A stretch of DNA of 64,000 nucleotides from Pseudomonadota bacterium (GTDB lineage Bacteria > Pseudomonadota > Alphaproteobacteria > Rhizobiales > Rhizobiaceae): assembly GCA_023451735.1 (NCBI GenBank), contig JAEXYH010000031.1, forward strand, positions 1 to 64,000. Direction: 5' to 3'. Below the pieces are notes generated by a model. That model saw only the letters and a program-made list of their open reading frames with translations. It did not search any database and had not been told where the DNA came from. The position numbers and the translations under genes were made by a program. Positions within the stretch are counted from its first letter, which is position 1, and every line of letters begins with the position of its first letter. Positions 25,828 through 33,698 of this stretch are shown here, in pieces.

Positions 25828-26567
25828 CACCACTTCTCCATGGCAGGTCTGAGGTCGAGTTCATGTGTCCATCCGTCGCGTTTCTGCGAATGGGCGAACC
25901 AGTACGCTTCGGCGATCGATGCCGTTGTCGTCAGGCTGTCGGGCTCGCGCGACGCAGGATCGATCCCTCGGGAGCGCATCCGCTCGTGGATCGCCTCGCT
26001 ATCGACACCCGCGTCGATCAGAAGGTGTACGACATGAACGTTTCTGGGCCCGAGTTCACGGGCCATGGCTTGCGCCACCGCGCGAAGGCCGAACTTTGCC
26101 GCCGAAAAGGCAGCGAAGCCGCTGCTTCCGCGGATGCTCGCGGTGGCGCCGGTGAACAGCATCGTGCCGGAGCCGCGAGGCACCATGTGCTTCGCCGCCT
26201 CCCGGCCGACCAGGAAACCGGCGTAGCAGGCGAGCTCCCACGCCTTGAAGAACAACTTCTCCGTGGTGTCGAGGAGCGGCTTCTGTACGTTGGAGCCCGC
26301 GTTGAACAGGCAGACCTCGATAGCACCGAGTTCGTCCTCGACGGACTGGAAGAGGTTCTGGACCTCTTCCTCCTTGCGCGCATCGACCGACCTTGCATGG
26401 ACGTCATGACCTTGCGAGCGCAGTTCTTCGACGAGGCCCGCCGATTTTTCGGCATCGCGCCGGGCAACGCAGACAGCGTAGCCTCCCTGCGCAAAGCGCC
26501 GGGCCACCGCAGCGCCGATCGCATCTCCAGCGCCAACCAAAAGTGCAACCTTCTTATTGTCGGACAT
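25827..26567 (-). CDS. SDR-family protein lacking the catalytic tyrosine (copy 2)
   Basis: This 246-residue paralogue of the SDR at 18637 has VGAGDAIGAAVARRF (cofactor site), FNAGSN, and FTGATASIRGSSGFAAF followed by SAAK. The YxxxK tyrosine is Phe, as in copy 1. The cofactor fold and Lys are intact. It starts directly after the CoA-transferase stop and its own stop overlaps the GST start, so the three genes form one operon. It probably acts on a CoA-linked intermediate, but the missing Tyr makes the reaction uncertain. Confidence 0.85.
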   Translation of the reverse strand: MSDNKKVALLVGAGDAIGAAVARRFAQGGYAVCVARRDAEKSAGLVEELRSQGHDVHARSVDARKEEEVQNLFQSVEDELGAIEVCLFNAGSNVQKPLLDTTEKLFFKAWELACYAGFLVGREAAKHMVPRGSGTMLFTGATASIRGSSGFAAFSAAKFGLRAVAQAMARELGPRNVHVVHLLIDAGVDSEAIHERMRSRGIDPASREPDSLTTTASIAEAYWFAHSQKRDGWTHELDLRPAMEKW

Positions 26568-26568
26568 G

Positions 26569-27792
26569 TCAGCCCTCCCTGCTTCCAACCCGGACGACCT
26601 TCGACTGGATCATCGCGGTCACCGCCTCATCGTCGAAACCAAGCGAGGCAAGAATTTCCCTGCTGTGCTCACCAACAAGCGGCGCGGGACCACCGATCTC
26701 GGCCGGGCGTTCTTCGAATCGGGCCGCAGGCTTGGGTTGACGCACACGTCCGACTGACGGCTGCTCGAGCTCCTGGATGATGCCGCGGGCAACGACCTGC
26801 TCGTTGGAGACGATCTGGTTCCGGCGCAGCACCGGCGCGCACGGGACGTCTTCCTTGTCGAGTCGTGACAGCCACGCGTCGGTCGTCCGCTGCGCGATAT
26901 ACTCCTGCATGCGGTTGATGCGCGCCGTCGCATTGACCGACCGACCGGCCGGGGTGGCAAACCGCTCGTCCTTCGCAAGCTCCGGATCGTCGGTGGCCCG
27001 GCAGAAGCCTTGCCATTCCGAGTCGGAAATCGTGCCCGCGGTAATGTAGCCGTCCTGTGTCTTGAAGATCAGGTCCGGACGGTCGTTCGGATCGGGCGAG
27101 CTCGCCTCTGCGCCGACGACCGTGTGCTGCATCATGCCTTCGGGCCACAGGAAGGCCAGCATTGCATCTAGCATCGCGACGCGGATGTGATCGCCGCGTC
27201 CAGTCTTCTCACGGGCGTAAAGCGCAGAAGATACGGCCTGAGCCGTCAGGACGGCCGTCGTCTTGTCAGCGACGATCGTCCGGATCATTTGAGGTCGGTT
27301 CGTGACCGCTTGGGACTGGATGTCGGCAAAGCCCGAGAGTCCCTGGACGATCGGATCGTAAACACGCTTCTTCGCGTAGGGACCCGTCTCTCCAACGCCG
27401 CTGATGGAGACGTAGATCAGGCGCGGATACTGTTCACGCAGATCATCAGCACCGAGGCCAAGGCGCTCCATCGTTCCTGGACGGAAGTTCTGGACGAGAA
27501 CGTCAGCCTCGGCGACGAGCTTGCGCACGATCTCAGCGCCCTTCTCGCTCTTGATGTCGAGCGAAATTGAGCGCTTTCCGCGATTGGAGGAAATGAACAG
27601 CGCCGAGAATTGGCCTGCCTTGTCGATGGCCGCACGACTGCGGCGGGTGATGTCACCGCCAAGCGGCTCGATCTTGATGACCTCGGCACCTTGATCGGCC
27701 AAGAACATCGTTGCGAAAGGTCCCGATACGACACTTGTCAAATCGAGGACCCTGACTCCTGAAAGCGGCCCTGGCATGCGCTCCAATCCCAC
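26569..27792 (-). CDS. Family III (CaiB/BaiF) CoA-transferase
   Basis: The 407-residue protein starts with PLSGVRVLDLTSVVSGPFATMFLADQGAEVIKIE and contains NFRPGTMERLGLG. Its catalytic Asp is Asp146 in RVYDPIVQGLSG. Family III enzymes move CoA between carboxylic acids through a covalent aspartyl-CoA thioester. It offers a second way, besides the ligase at 19427, to activate a substrate in this cluster. It is the first gene of the CoA-transferase/SDR/GST operon. The ATG at codon 6 is an alternative start. Confidence 0.93.
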   Translation of the reverse strand: MGLERMPGPLSGVRVLDLTSVVSGPFATMFLADQGAEVIKIEPLGGDITRRSRAAIDKAGQFSALFISSNRGKRSISLDIKSEKGAEIVRKLVAEADVLVQNFRPGTMERLGLGADDLREQYPRLIYVSISGVGETGPYAKKRVYDPIVQGLSGFADIQSQAVTNRPQMIRTIVADKTTAVLTAQAVSSALYAREKTGRGDHIRVAMLDAMLAFLWPEGMMQHTVVGAEASSPDPNDRPDLIFKTQDGYITAGTISDSEWQGFCRATDDPELAKDERFATPAGRSVNATARINRMQEYIAQRTTDAWLSRLDKEDVPCAPVLRRNQIVSNEQVVARGIIQELEQPSVGRVRQPKPAARFEERPAEIGGPAPLVGEHSREILASLGFDDEAVTAMIQSKVVRVGSREG

Positions 27793-27905
27793 GATAGATG
27801 GCGCGACATGCGCCTGTGGTTGAAGGAGTTAGAACCGCGCCGATGTAGAGACTTGCTGGAAAATGCCGGATCACCGCAAAAGCGACATCGCGTTGAACGA
27901 ATTCG

Positions 27906-28763
27906 TCATTGCAGCGCAGCGCGGAATTGCGATGGACAAAGACCTGTGTGTTTTCTGAACGAACTCGCGAAGTGCTGCGAATGGCTGAAACCGACTGCCA
28001 GTGCGACGTCGGTAAGCGAGTAGCTATCCTCGGCTAGGAGGCTTCTCGCACGGTCGATGCGACGGGAGATAACGTATTGGTGCGGCGTTTTGCCGGTGCT
28101 TTCTGAGAAGGCACGGATGAAATGACGGGTACTCACCCCGGCAAGCGCCGCAAGGTCAGCCAGCGCGATGGAGCTTCCCAGATTGGATTCCACGAACTCG
28201 CGAATTCTCTTGAGGGCTGCAGGTGCCAGGCCACCGCGGCGGCTCGCATCGATTGGCGCTCCATTCAGGCGACGCAGGGCTGCCAACGTCTGTATTGCCC
28301 ACCCCTCCGCCATCATGGCGAAGATGTCATCTTCTTTCCCTGCCTCTCCACAGAGTTCCTGAAGCCCCATCGCGATCATGCGGCTGTCAAAGCCAAGCCG
28401 CGGCACGGCCGCTGAGCGTGGAAAGCGGTCGGCGACAAAAGCTGGATCGAAGAAGACCGCCGTATATTCGGATCTGCTGCTGGTCACCCTGAATTCTGCG
28501 TCAAACTCCATCCCAGCCGGATAGAGCGCCAACTTGCCGTCAAACGTGTGATCGAACGGCTTGCCGTCCATCCGACCATGCAGGTTGCGCGCTCCTCCTC
28601 CATACATGAAGAGCGCAAGCTCCGGCTGCTTGAAGTGCCACTGCACGCGTCTAGCGACCTCCCTCCGGAAACTTTCGATGCGGATGACCGGTGTGTTGTA
28701 GACGACCGCCGATGTGACCTGACCTCCGACGATCCTAACGAAGCTCCCGGATGATTTTTTCAC
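27906..28763 (-). CDS. AraC-family transcriptional regulator
   Basis: The 285-residue protein has an N-terminal beta-rich ligand-binding part and a C-terminal AraC double helix-turn-helix (SSIALADLAALAGVSTRHFIRAF; SYSLTDVALAVGFSHSQHFASSFRKHTG). I place the start at a GTG (28763) because GGGAGGA precedes it by 6 bases. A much longer frame runs upstream through the operator region and looks untranslated. It is divergent from the enoyl-CoA hydratase gene, and its promoter (28924-28952) carries the shared dyad. Confidence 0.9.
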   Translation of the reverse strand: MKKSSGSFVRIVGGQVTSAVVYNTPVIRIESFRREVARRVQWHFKQPELALFMYGGGARNLHGRMDGKPFDHTFDGKLALYPAGMEFDAEFRVTSSRSEYTAVFFDPAFVADRFPRSAAVPRLGFDSRMIAMGLQELCGEAGKEDDIFAMMAEGWAIQTLAALRRLNGAPIDASRRGGLAPAALKRIREFVESNLGSSIALADLAALAGVSTRHFIRAFSESTGKTPHQYVISRRIDRARSLLAEDSYSLTDVALAVGFSHSQHFASSFRKHTGLCPSQFRAALQ

Positions 28764-28923
28764 GTTGCTTCCTCCCGATGTCGCAGCGTACGCCGATCCC
28801 ACACGATCGATCGTTGGTCGATAGTGCCGCGACGTCGCGCAGTTCCCTCCCGGGACGGCTCGTTGAACGACCGCCTTCCGGAACTGACAAATCGAAATGC
28901 AGATCTTGCCAGCTACGAGGCAA

Positions 28924-28952
28924 ACGCTATAGTTCTGTTTTAGAACTGTCAA
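28924..28952 (-). promoter_or_regulatory. Promoter with GTTCT-N5-AGAAC operator (site 3)
   Basis: The minus strand has TTGACA (28952-28947), 17 bases, then TAGCGT (28929-28924). The -10 hexamer is identical to site 1, and the spacer carries GTTCT-GTTTT-AGAAC (28932-28946). On the plus strand a possible TTGCCA-N16-TATAGT overlaps it, pointing to the enoyl-CoA hydratase gene at 28991. One bound repressor could thus control both the AraC gene and the hydratase. Confidence 0.72.
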
Positions 28953-28990
28953 TTTGAGCGACGAAGATCGCGACGATGGGGGAGACAGGA

Positions 28991-29815
28991 ATGGCGGATA
29001 CGGCATCGATCGCCGTTGACACAGGTACGAATGAATTGCTTTGCCGCATCGATCGCCGCGTCATGGTCGTCACCTTCAACCGTCCCGAAGCACGCAACGC
29101 GCTATCCGATCATCTGACGCCTGCACTTCGCCGCGTCATCCGCGACGCGGCGGACAACGACGATGTCCGGGCGCTATTGATCACGGGTGCCGGTGCAGCA
29201 TTCTGCGCCGGGGGCGACATCAAAGGAATGGGGGATCCCGGCAACTCTACCAAGATGACGGTCGGTCAGCGGGTGGCCAGGCTCATCGAGCGGCAACGCA
29301 CATTGACTGGCGCTCTCGTTGGGTTGCGCAAACCGACTATCGCTGCCCTTCCCGGTCCGGCTGCGGGCGCTGGTCTGGCACTCGCACTGGGATGCGATAT
29401 CCGCATCGCCTCCGCGAATGCCTTCGTGAGCACTGCCTACGCGCGGATCGGCCTGAGTGGCGATTACGGTATTTCGTGGCTGCTGATCCGCGCCGTGGGC
29501 CCTGCTCGCGCGCGGGAATTGCTGCTGCTTTCCGAAAAGATCGATGCTCAACGCTGCGAGACGATCGGGCTCTTCAACCGGGTCGTGAGCCCCGAGCATC
29601 TCGCCAGCGAAGCATTCGCCATGGCATCCAGCCTCGCCGACGGGCCGGTCCACGCCTACGAAGCTATCAAGAATAATCTCGACGACGCACAGGCACTCGG
29701 CTTCTCCGCATCCTTGGACAAGGAGGCCGAGAGGCTGGTTCATTCGTCCCTGACAGACGAGCATCGCGAGGCCGTGCGGGCTTTCATCGAGAAGCGCCCA
29801 GCGGTCTTCAGGTAG
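28991..29815 (+). CDS. Enoyl-CoA hydratase/isomerase (PaaG-like)
   Basis: The 274-residue crotonase-fold protein has both oxyanion-hole segments (AFCAGGDIKGM and AALPGPAAGAGLALALGCD). The segment YARIGLSGDYGISW has Asp where hydratases carry the second catalytic Glu, as in PaaG-type isomerases. It acts on CoA esters made by the neighbouring ligase or CoA-transferase. The ATG at 28991 follows GGGGGAGACAGGA; an ATG 15 bases upstream is possible. It sits beside operator site 3, so it is probably co-regulated with the degradation genes. Confidence 0.9.
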   Translation: MADTASIAVDTGTNELLCRIDRRVMVVTFNRPEARNALSDHLTPALRRVIRDAADNDDVRALLITGAGAAFCAGGDIKGMGDPGNSTKMTVGQRVARLIERQRTLTGALVGLRKPTIAALPGPAAGAGLALALGCDIRIASANAFVSTAYARIGLSGDYGISWLLIRAVGPARARELLLLSEKIDAQRCETIGLFNRVVSPEHLASEAFAMASSLADGPVHAYEAIKNNLDDAQALGFSASLDKEAERLVHSSLTDEHREAVRAFIEKRPAVFR

Positions 29816-29822
29816 CTAAATG

Positions 29823-30005
29823 ATGCCAGATAGAAAACAACGATGCTCCCGATGCCTTACGGATTTGGTGCTTGCACAATTTGGTGCTTATGAGGATGGC
29901 GCGATCGTCAAGGTGTTCGCTTGCCGTTTTTGCGATTATCTGAAAGTCGAAACCGAAAATCCGGTAGATCGCTGCAATCACAGATGGATCGACCACCTGA
30001 TGTAA
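29823..30005 (+). CDS. Small zinc-ribbon-like hypothetical protein
   Basis: The 60-residue protein has two CxxC pairs (RCSRC near residue 8 and ACRFC near residue 34), a pattern that usually binds one zinc ion. It starts 8 bases after the hydratase stop and may be translated from the same message. Proteins of similar design occur at 31931, 39587 and 39855. Role unknown; nucleic-acid or protein binding is possible. Confidence 0.6.
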   Translation: MPDRKQRCSRCLTDLVLAQFGAYEDGAIVKVFACRFCDYLKVETENPVDRCNHRWIDHLM

Positions 30006-30509
30006 ATCGTCTCGAAAGTCCGCTTTGCGCCAAAAGCGGTCCTGCTGACGCCCGACGAGTGCCTTCAGCCATAGCCCGAAAAAGCATGTCACTGTTTAGC
30101 AAAGCTTTGACGTGTTCGTCGATAAGCACCTTTTCTGTACCGGACCGAACTTACAACCGACCACGCATCAGCGCAGCGATCATCAAATTGCTTACCCACG
30201 TATGAGATTCGACGGGCCAGGCTGGCGCGCTACTATTGAAGTCTCGTTGGTCTGGCCATCTCCATTCTCGGCATATCGTCCTCGCGGGTTTAGACTGGCT
30301 CGGTCGCGAACGATCCCGACCAGATCGCTTGGCGGAGTAAGAGACCTGGGCAATGCGCTCCGCGCACGTCTATAGCTCCGATCTGGATTAGCTCCACCGG
30401 TGCGCGTTTTACGCGCTTGACGTTGCATGGCAGTGAGGCGCGATAGCGAGGTTCTGCGACAGAGATAATTCGTCTAGTGTCTGACCGGCATCAAGGGGCG
30501 CGCAGGCAA
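30006..30509. other. Intergenic stretch without a recognisable gene
   Basis: The interval contains one copy of the interspersed TCCGCTTTGCGCC repeat near its start. Short frames exist on both strands, but none has a ribosome-binding site plus a convincing protein. Confidence 0.4.
30017..30043. repeat. Interspersed palindromic repeat, copy A
   Basis: gtccgctttgcgccaaaagc (then ggt) has inverted arms GTCCGCTT / AAGCGG(t)C around TGCGCC. Close copies are at 40914, 48234 and 54426. It is probably a REP-like dispersed element. Confidence 0.75.
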
Positions 30510-30767
30510 ATGGAAAATCGGAGATTCTTGGTTGAAGGCCGACACGTCTCAATTGCCTTGGAGGAACAATTCTGGGACTGCCTCGAAGATATTGCGATCG
30601 AGCGCGATATTTCTTTACGAACTTTGGTGCATCGAGTTGGACAGCAACATCCCTTCGATGTCCAATCAGCTCTGCGTCTGCATGTGCTCGAGGATGTATT
30701 GCGAAAGACCGGGATCGAGTTGACCACCGGCCTTGTCACATGCGATCTTGACCGAAAATTTCATTAG
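30510..30767 (+). CDS. Ribbon-helix-helix (RHH_4-type) protein, copy 1
   Basis: The 85-residue protein matches the short ribbon-helix-helix pattern: a basic beta strand (FLVEGRHVSIALEEQFWDCL) followed by two helices (EDIAIERDISLRTLVHRV; ALRLHVLEDVL). Such proteins bind DNA as dimers. It lies 20 bases upstream of a second protein with the same fold. AGG about 6 bases upstream supports this ATG over a GTG at 30477. Confidence 0.75.
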   Translation: MENRRFLVEGRHVSIALEEQFWDCLEDIAIERDISLRTLVHRVGQQHPFDVQSALRLHVLEDVLRKTGIELTTGLVTCDLDRKFH

Positions 30768-30787
30768 GGAGAGATGCGGTTACCGAC

Positions 30788-31048
30788 ATGAAATCGCCAG
30801 TACGGAAGCGCTCGATCATCCTCAACGGGCACAAGACCAGTGTCAGTGTAGAGGACGAATTTTGGTCCGCACTGAAAGAGATCGCGGCGGTGCGCTCGAT
30901 GACGCTGTCGGATCTCGGCTCGGAAATCGACAAGAGCCGAGAGGACGGCAATCTTTCATCCGCGTTGCGGCTCTATGCTCTCGCCTATTACCAACAGCGA
31001 TCCGAGAAAAAACTGTCGGGCGGGCCTCCAAACCCGGCAGGCCTTTAG
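30788..31048 (+). CDS. Ribbon-helix-helix (RHH_4-type) protein, copy 2
   Basis: The 86-residue protein has the full RHH_4 pattern: KRSIILNGHKTSVSVEDEFW, LKEIAAVRSMTLSDLGSEID and NLSSALRLYALAYY. The tandem arrangement with copy 1 suggests duplication and possibly heterodimers. It is a likely DNA-binding regulator with no adjacent toxin gene, so it does not look like an antitoxin. Confidence 0.85.
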   Translation: MKSPVRKRSIILNGHKTSVSVEDEFWSALKEIAAVRSMTLSDLGSEIDKSREDGNLSSALRLYALAYYQQRSEKKLSGGPPNPAGL

Positions 31049-31052
31049 GCGT

Positions 31053-31222
31053 CTAGCCAAATCGCTCGATGATCTCGGAGGCGCCGAATTCACCGTCATC
31101 CAGATCACGCGTCCGTTGGACGCCACGGCCCACCAAAGTGATCGCGTGTCTGACAGCGCCTGCAGCGCCTTCTCCGGCACGCCCGCCTCGTGTAAGACAG
31201 TCTCCAGGTAATGAAGAGGCAA
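31053..31222 (-). pseudogene. Possible frameshifted remnant of a small gene
   Basis: Two overlapping minus-strand frames both look coding. One reads LHYLETVLHEAGVPEKALQAL (31222-31150). The other reads ITLVGRGVQRTRDLDDGEFG (31140-31060) and ends at a stop at 31053. They would join by a one-base shift near 31145. I cannot name the family. It is convergent with the ribbon-helix-helix gene. Confidence 0.3.
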
Positions 31223-31596
31223 AGTTGCTGCCGGCAGCTAATTTTAGGAATGAACCGGCCTGTTGACAACACCCGATCGGATGCCACCTGCGTTCGTCAT
31301 CGATTGTGAGCAAGCGTTCGGATCCGGCTCTGCAGTCTGGTCAACGACTGGGTAACCCGGACATCCGCTTGTGACCAGCTAGAGCGCCGCAAAAACCGCC
31401 GATTTGCCGACCGTACAGGAAGCGCGCGGGAGGCGCGAGCCAGGTTCGGCGCTTTAAGCGAAGCCAACTCGGCGCCATTCACCCCGTTGAGACGCGATTT
31501 GTAGTCATTAAACCTATGACGCTCTTCGCCCTATCGTTAGTAACATGCCGGTTGCCCTAACTATTTAAGATTCGGTATCGTACAACGCAGCACCTT

Positions 31597-31812
31597 TCAT
31601 AGCTGATCGAGCGCTGTGGATGAAAGCGACGTGATTCGCGCCCTGGCCTGTTCGATGACCATGTCTCGTTTCAGAATGTCGTCAGTCAGTAGCGATCTCG
31701 GCATCGATATCCCATCCGGCCTTTTCATTCGGGCGATCCAGCCCGCGCCAAGACGCCTTACCTGGATCGTGAAACCTTTGTACTCGATATCTTCTTCAAG
31801 ACTGATCGTTGC
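31597..31812 (-). pseudogene. Small EYKGF-type protein gene without a start codon
   Basis: The minus strand encodes 71 residues with EYKGFTIQVRRLGAGWIARM near the N terminus and VIEQARARITSL near the C terminus. This pattern fits a short beta-alpha hypothetical family common in Bradyrhizobium. A TAG lies directly upstream of the frame, and no ATG, GTG or TTG occurs before the conserved part. The gene has therefore lost its start, or uses a non-standard one (an ATC is third codon). Probably decayed. Confidence 0.5.
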
Positions 31813-31930
31813 CTACCGCAGCCCGCCTGAATCGTGCTTTCTCAAATTATAAGGGCAATCCGGTGCCAAGACGCATATCGCTGATCTTGCCAAGGAGGAA
31901 AGGCGCCTCCAAACGTCTTGGTTTTTAGTC

Positions 31931-32209
31931 TCAACCCAAGATCGCGCCAGCGACGACAATGATCGCAACGCCGGCCACAATGTACACGTTGAAGTACTTT
32001 TGCATCGATCGTCTCGTCGGCGGCTTTAGCTCGCCTTTGACCCATCCATCTCCCAGAGCAAGGGGCTCCTTCTCAACTGATGTCTGGATAAAGGAGCATC
32101 TGGGACATTCATAAGCATGAGTCACATAGCCCAGCCGCTCTGGTGTAGAACGCAGCCATATCGACGAAGCCCCGCACTCGGGGCAAGGTTGGGTCCGTGT
32201 CTGCGGCAT
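31931..32209 (-). CDS. Zinc-ribbon protein with C-terminal membrane anchor
   Basis: The 92-residue protein has an N-terminal zinc ribbon (PCPECGAS and YECPRCSF), the conserved GWVKGELKPP segment and a single C-terminal transmembrane helix (YFNVYIVAGVAIIVVAGAIL). A soluble paralogue (65 residues, no anchor) is at 39855. It starts 3 bases after the stop of the RNNI-type gene, so they share a transcript. Function unknown. Confidence 0.7.
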   Translation of the reverse strand: MPQTRTQPCPECGASSIWLRSTPERLGYVTHAYECPRCSFIQTSVEKEPLALGDGWVKGELKPPTRRSMQKYFNVYIVAGVAIIVVAGAILG

Positions 32210-32212
32210 TGG

Positions 32213-32425
32213 TCAGGCCGCTGATGATTGGAACTGCCTTGCCGCTGGAGCCATCGCATGCGGGAAGGTCTCAGCAGCCAAAGCGTTGAGAGAAGCTCGC
32301 TCCTCTGCCAGACGTCGTTCGACGGACGATCGTTCAGAATCTGACAGCTCGCTTCTTAAGAGTCGCCAGTACCGAGCGATATTGTTGCGGTGCGTGCGGA
32401 TCCTTGCCAGATTTTCGTCGATCAT
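32213..32425 (-). CDS. RNNI-family small protein
   Basis: This 70-residue helical protein contains ARIRTHRNNIARYWRLLR and ERRLAEERASLNALAAET. The same sequence, closely conserved, forms the C-terminal half of the fusion protein at 60515, downstream of an hsp20 gene. The start at 32425 (or ATG one codon earlier) is chosen because homology begins there; the frame extends further upstream. It is in an operon with the zinc-ribbon/anchor gene and lies 0.8 kb from hsp20. Function unknown; probably soluble. Confidence 0.65.
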   Translation of the reverse strand: MIDENLARIRTHRNNIARYWRLLRSELSDSERSSVERRLAEERASLNALAAETFPHAMAPAARQFQSSAA

Positions 32426-32553
32426 CATCGTCCCCAGACGGTCTCTGCATGCTTTCGGTTTGAGGCGGGCAATCAAGATACCCGCCGAGAATTTAGAAAA
32501 CTCGTTGAGGTCGTCAAGAGCCTTCTGCAAGCGAACTGCCCTCTAAATATGTA

Positions 32554-32796
32554 TTAGTCCAGCGTCTCAGTTCGCGAAGCTCGGTCTGCAATGGATTGCG
32601 CGCGCTGTTCTCGCGCAATCCATTCGCTATAGGCTCGGCACGCTGGGATTTTCCGCTCTCGCGCCTCACGCTGGATGCTTGCCAACGTCTCTGCCGACGG
32701 CGGCGACAGACCTGTCTCACGTTCATGCGCCTTACACCAAGCGGCTATAAACAGTAGGAGGGCGAAGGAGAGAAGTAGCGATATCGTAGTGAACAT
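32554..32796 (-). CDS. Small N-terminally membrane-anchored protein
   Basis: The 80-residue protein has one N-terminal transmembrane helix (about residues 3-20, TTISLLLSFALLLFIAAW) and a charged helical cytoplasmic or periplasmic tail (about 25-80, possibly coiled). No known family. It is about 130 bases upstream of the RNNI gene on the same strand, so co-transcription is possible. Confidence 0.6.
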   Translation of the reverse strand: MFTTISLLLSFALLLFIAAWCKAHERETGLSPPSAETLASIQREARERKIPACRAYSEWIAREQRAQSIADRASRTETLD

Positions 32797-32837
32797 AGCG
32801 GTTACAGCTAAACATACCCTATATGGTTTAGGACCTC

Positions 32838-32969
32838 ATGCACCGGACCGCCACTGACGCTCCGGCTCACACGGCGCCGATGACTGTCACGCTCTATTGT
32901 GATTTGGATAATTTCTCGAAACCGCTCGAGCAAGACGAGAGTTCCCTAGATGCCGCAGAAACCGGGTGA
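32838..32969 (+). CDS. Possible 43-residue protein
   Basis: A short open frame with AGGACC 5 bases before its ATG encodes a polar, acidic peptide (TLYCDLDNFSKPLEQDESSL). It lies between the divergent small membrane protein and the hsp20 promoter. There is no homology or second copy to support it. Confidence 0.25.
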   Translation: MHRTATDAPAHTAPMTVTLYCDLDNFSKPLEQDESSLDAAETG

Positions 32970-33118
32970 AATCTCTGACGATTGCCATCGCCAAGCCGAG
33001 GGGGCGCCTCAGGCCTGGATAAGCGTATGCGCCTCGAAAACAGTGAGAGTGTCTCATTGGTTCCAGATATGCCGGTCAGGCACATTAGGCCCCGCCCCTC
33101 AAAAAATTTGCGCTCCCT

Positions 33119-33148
33119 CTTGAAATTTCGGCCTCGGTTTTTCTATTT
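33119..33148 (+). promoter_or_regulatory. Sigma-32-type promoter of hsp20 (copy 1)
   Basis: CTTGAAA with TTGAAA at 33120-33125, a 17-base spacer, then CTATTT (33143-33148). This fits alphaproteobacterial RpoH promoters. The upstream context TTTGCGC is shared with the promoter of hsp20 copy 2. Transcription would start about 90 bases before the gene, giving the ROSE leader. Confidence 0.7.
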
Positions 33149-33245
33149 CAGGGTCGCCGGGCGCTTTTATGGGCCTGGTACAAGGCGGGCGCCGGTAGCG
33201 TCCGGCGCCTGCTCATACCCATCTTGCTCAATGGAGGATTTGGCT
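33149..33245 (+). promoter_or_regulatory. ROSE-type RNA thermometer of hsp20 (copy 1)
   Basis: The roughly 95-base leader holds a GC-rich hairpin (GGCGCCGG 33188-33195 / CCGGCGCC 33202-33209). It ends in CTTGCTC next to GGAGGAT just before the ATG. In ROSE elements of Bradyrhizobium small heat-shock genes the UUGCU segment pairs with the Shine-Dalgarno region and melts on heating. Similar leaders precede the two other hsp20 genes. Confidence 0.75.
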
Positions 33246-33698
33246 ATGACCAACTACGACTTCGCCCCCTTGTGGCGTTCGAGCATTGGCTTTGATCGCC
33301 TTTTCGACCTCGTGAATTCTGCTCCGCGCGGCAACGAGGACGCTTTCCCGATGTATGATATCGAGCGGGTAGGCGACGATCGCTATCAGATCACGCTCGC
33401 TCTTGCTGGCTACAGTCCCGACAATGTCTCGGTGACGGCCGAGCAGAATGTGCTCACTGTGGAGGGCCGCAAGGAGGACCAAAAGAGGGACCTCCTTTAT
33501 CATGGAATTTCGGGCCGGTCGTTCAAACGCCAGTTCAATTTGGCCGACCACGTTCAGGTAACCGGCGCCAACTTCGATAACGGTCTTCTGCAGATCGGCC
33601 TGCTGCGGGAAGTGCCCGAAGCCAAGAAGCCGCGGAAGATCGAGATCTCCTCCTCACCGAGGTCGAGCGTCGAGCAGCTCACATCGAAGGCTGCTTAA
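33246..33698 (+). CDS. Small heat-shock protein Hsp20 (copy 1)
   Basis: The 150-residue alpha-crystallin-type chaperone starts MTNYDFAPLWRSSIGFDRLF. Its crystallin domain (about 37-130) includes YQITLALAGY, VLTVEGRKE, FKRQFNLADHV and the GLLQIGLLREVPE strand, with a C-terminal KPRKIEI (I-x-I-type) motif. It holds unfolding proteins as large oligomers in the cytoplasm. Start set by GGAGGAT and by alignment with the other two copies. A stem-loop (33714-33742) follows, then the WASDA-family gene. Confidence 0.95.
   Translation: MTNYDFAPLWRSSIGFDRLFDLVNSAPRGNEDAFPMYDIERVGDDRYQITLALAGYSPDNVSVTAEQNVLTVEGRKEDQKRDLLYHGISGRSFKRQFNLADHVQVTGANFDNGLLQIGLLREVPEAKKPRKIEISSSPRSSVEQLTSKAA

Noticed and set aside
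31297..31482. 61-codon minus-strand frame
   Set aside because: Arg/Ser/Leu-rich with no ribosome-binding site, homology or paralogue.
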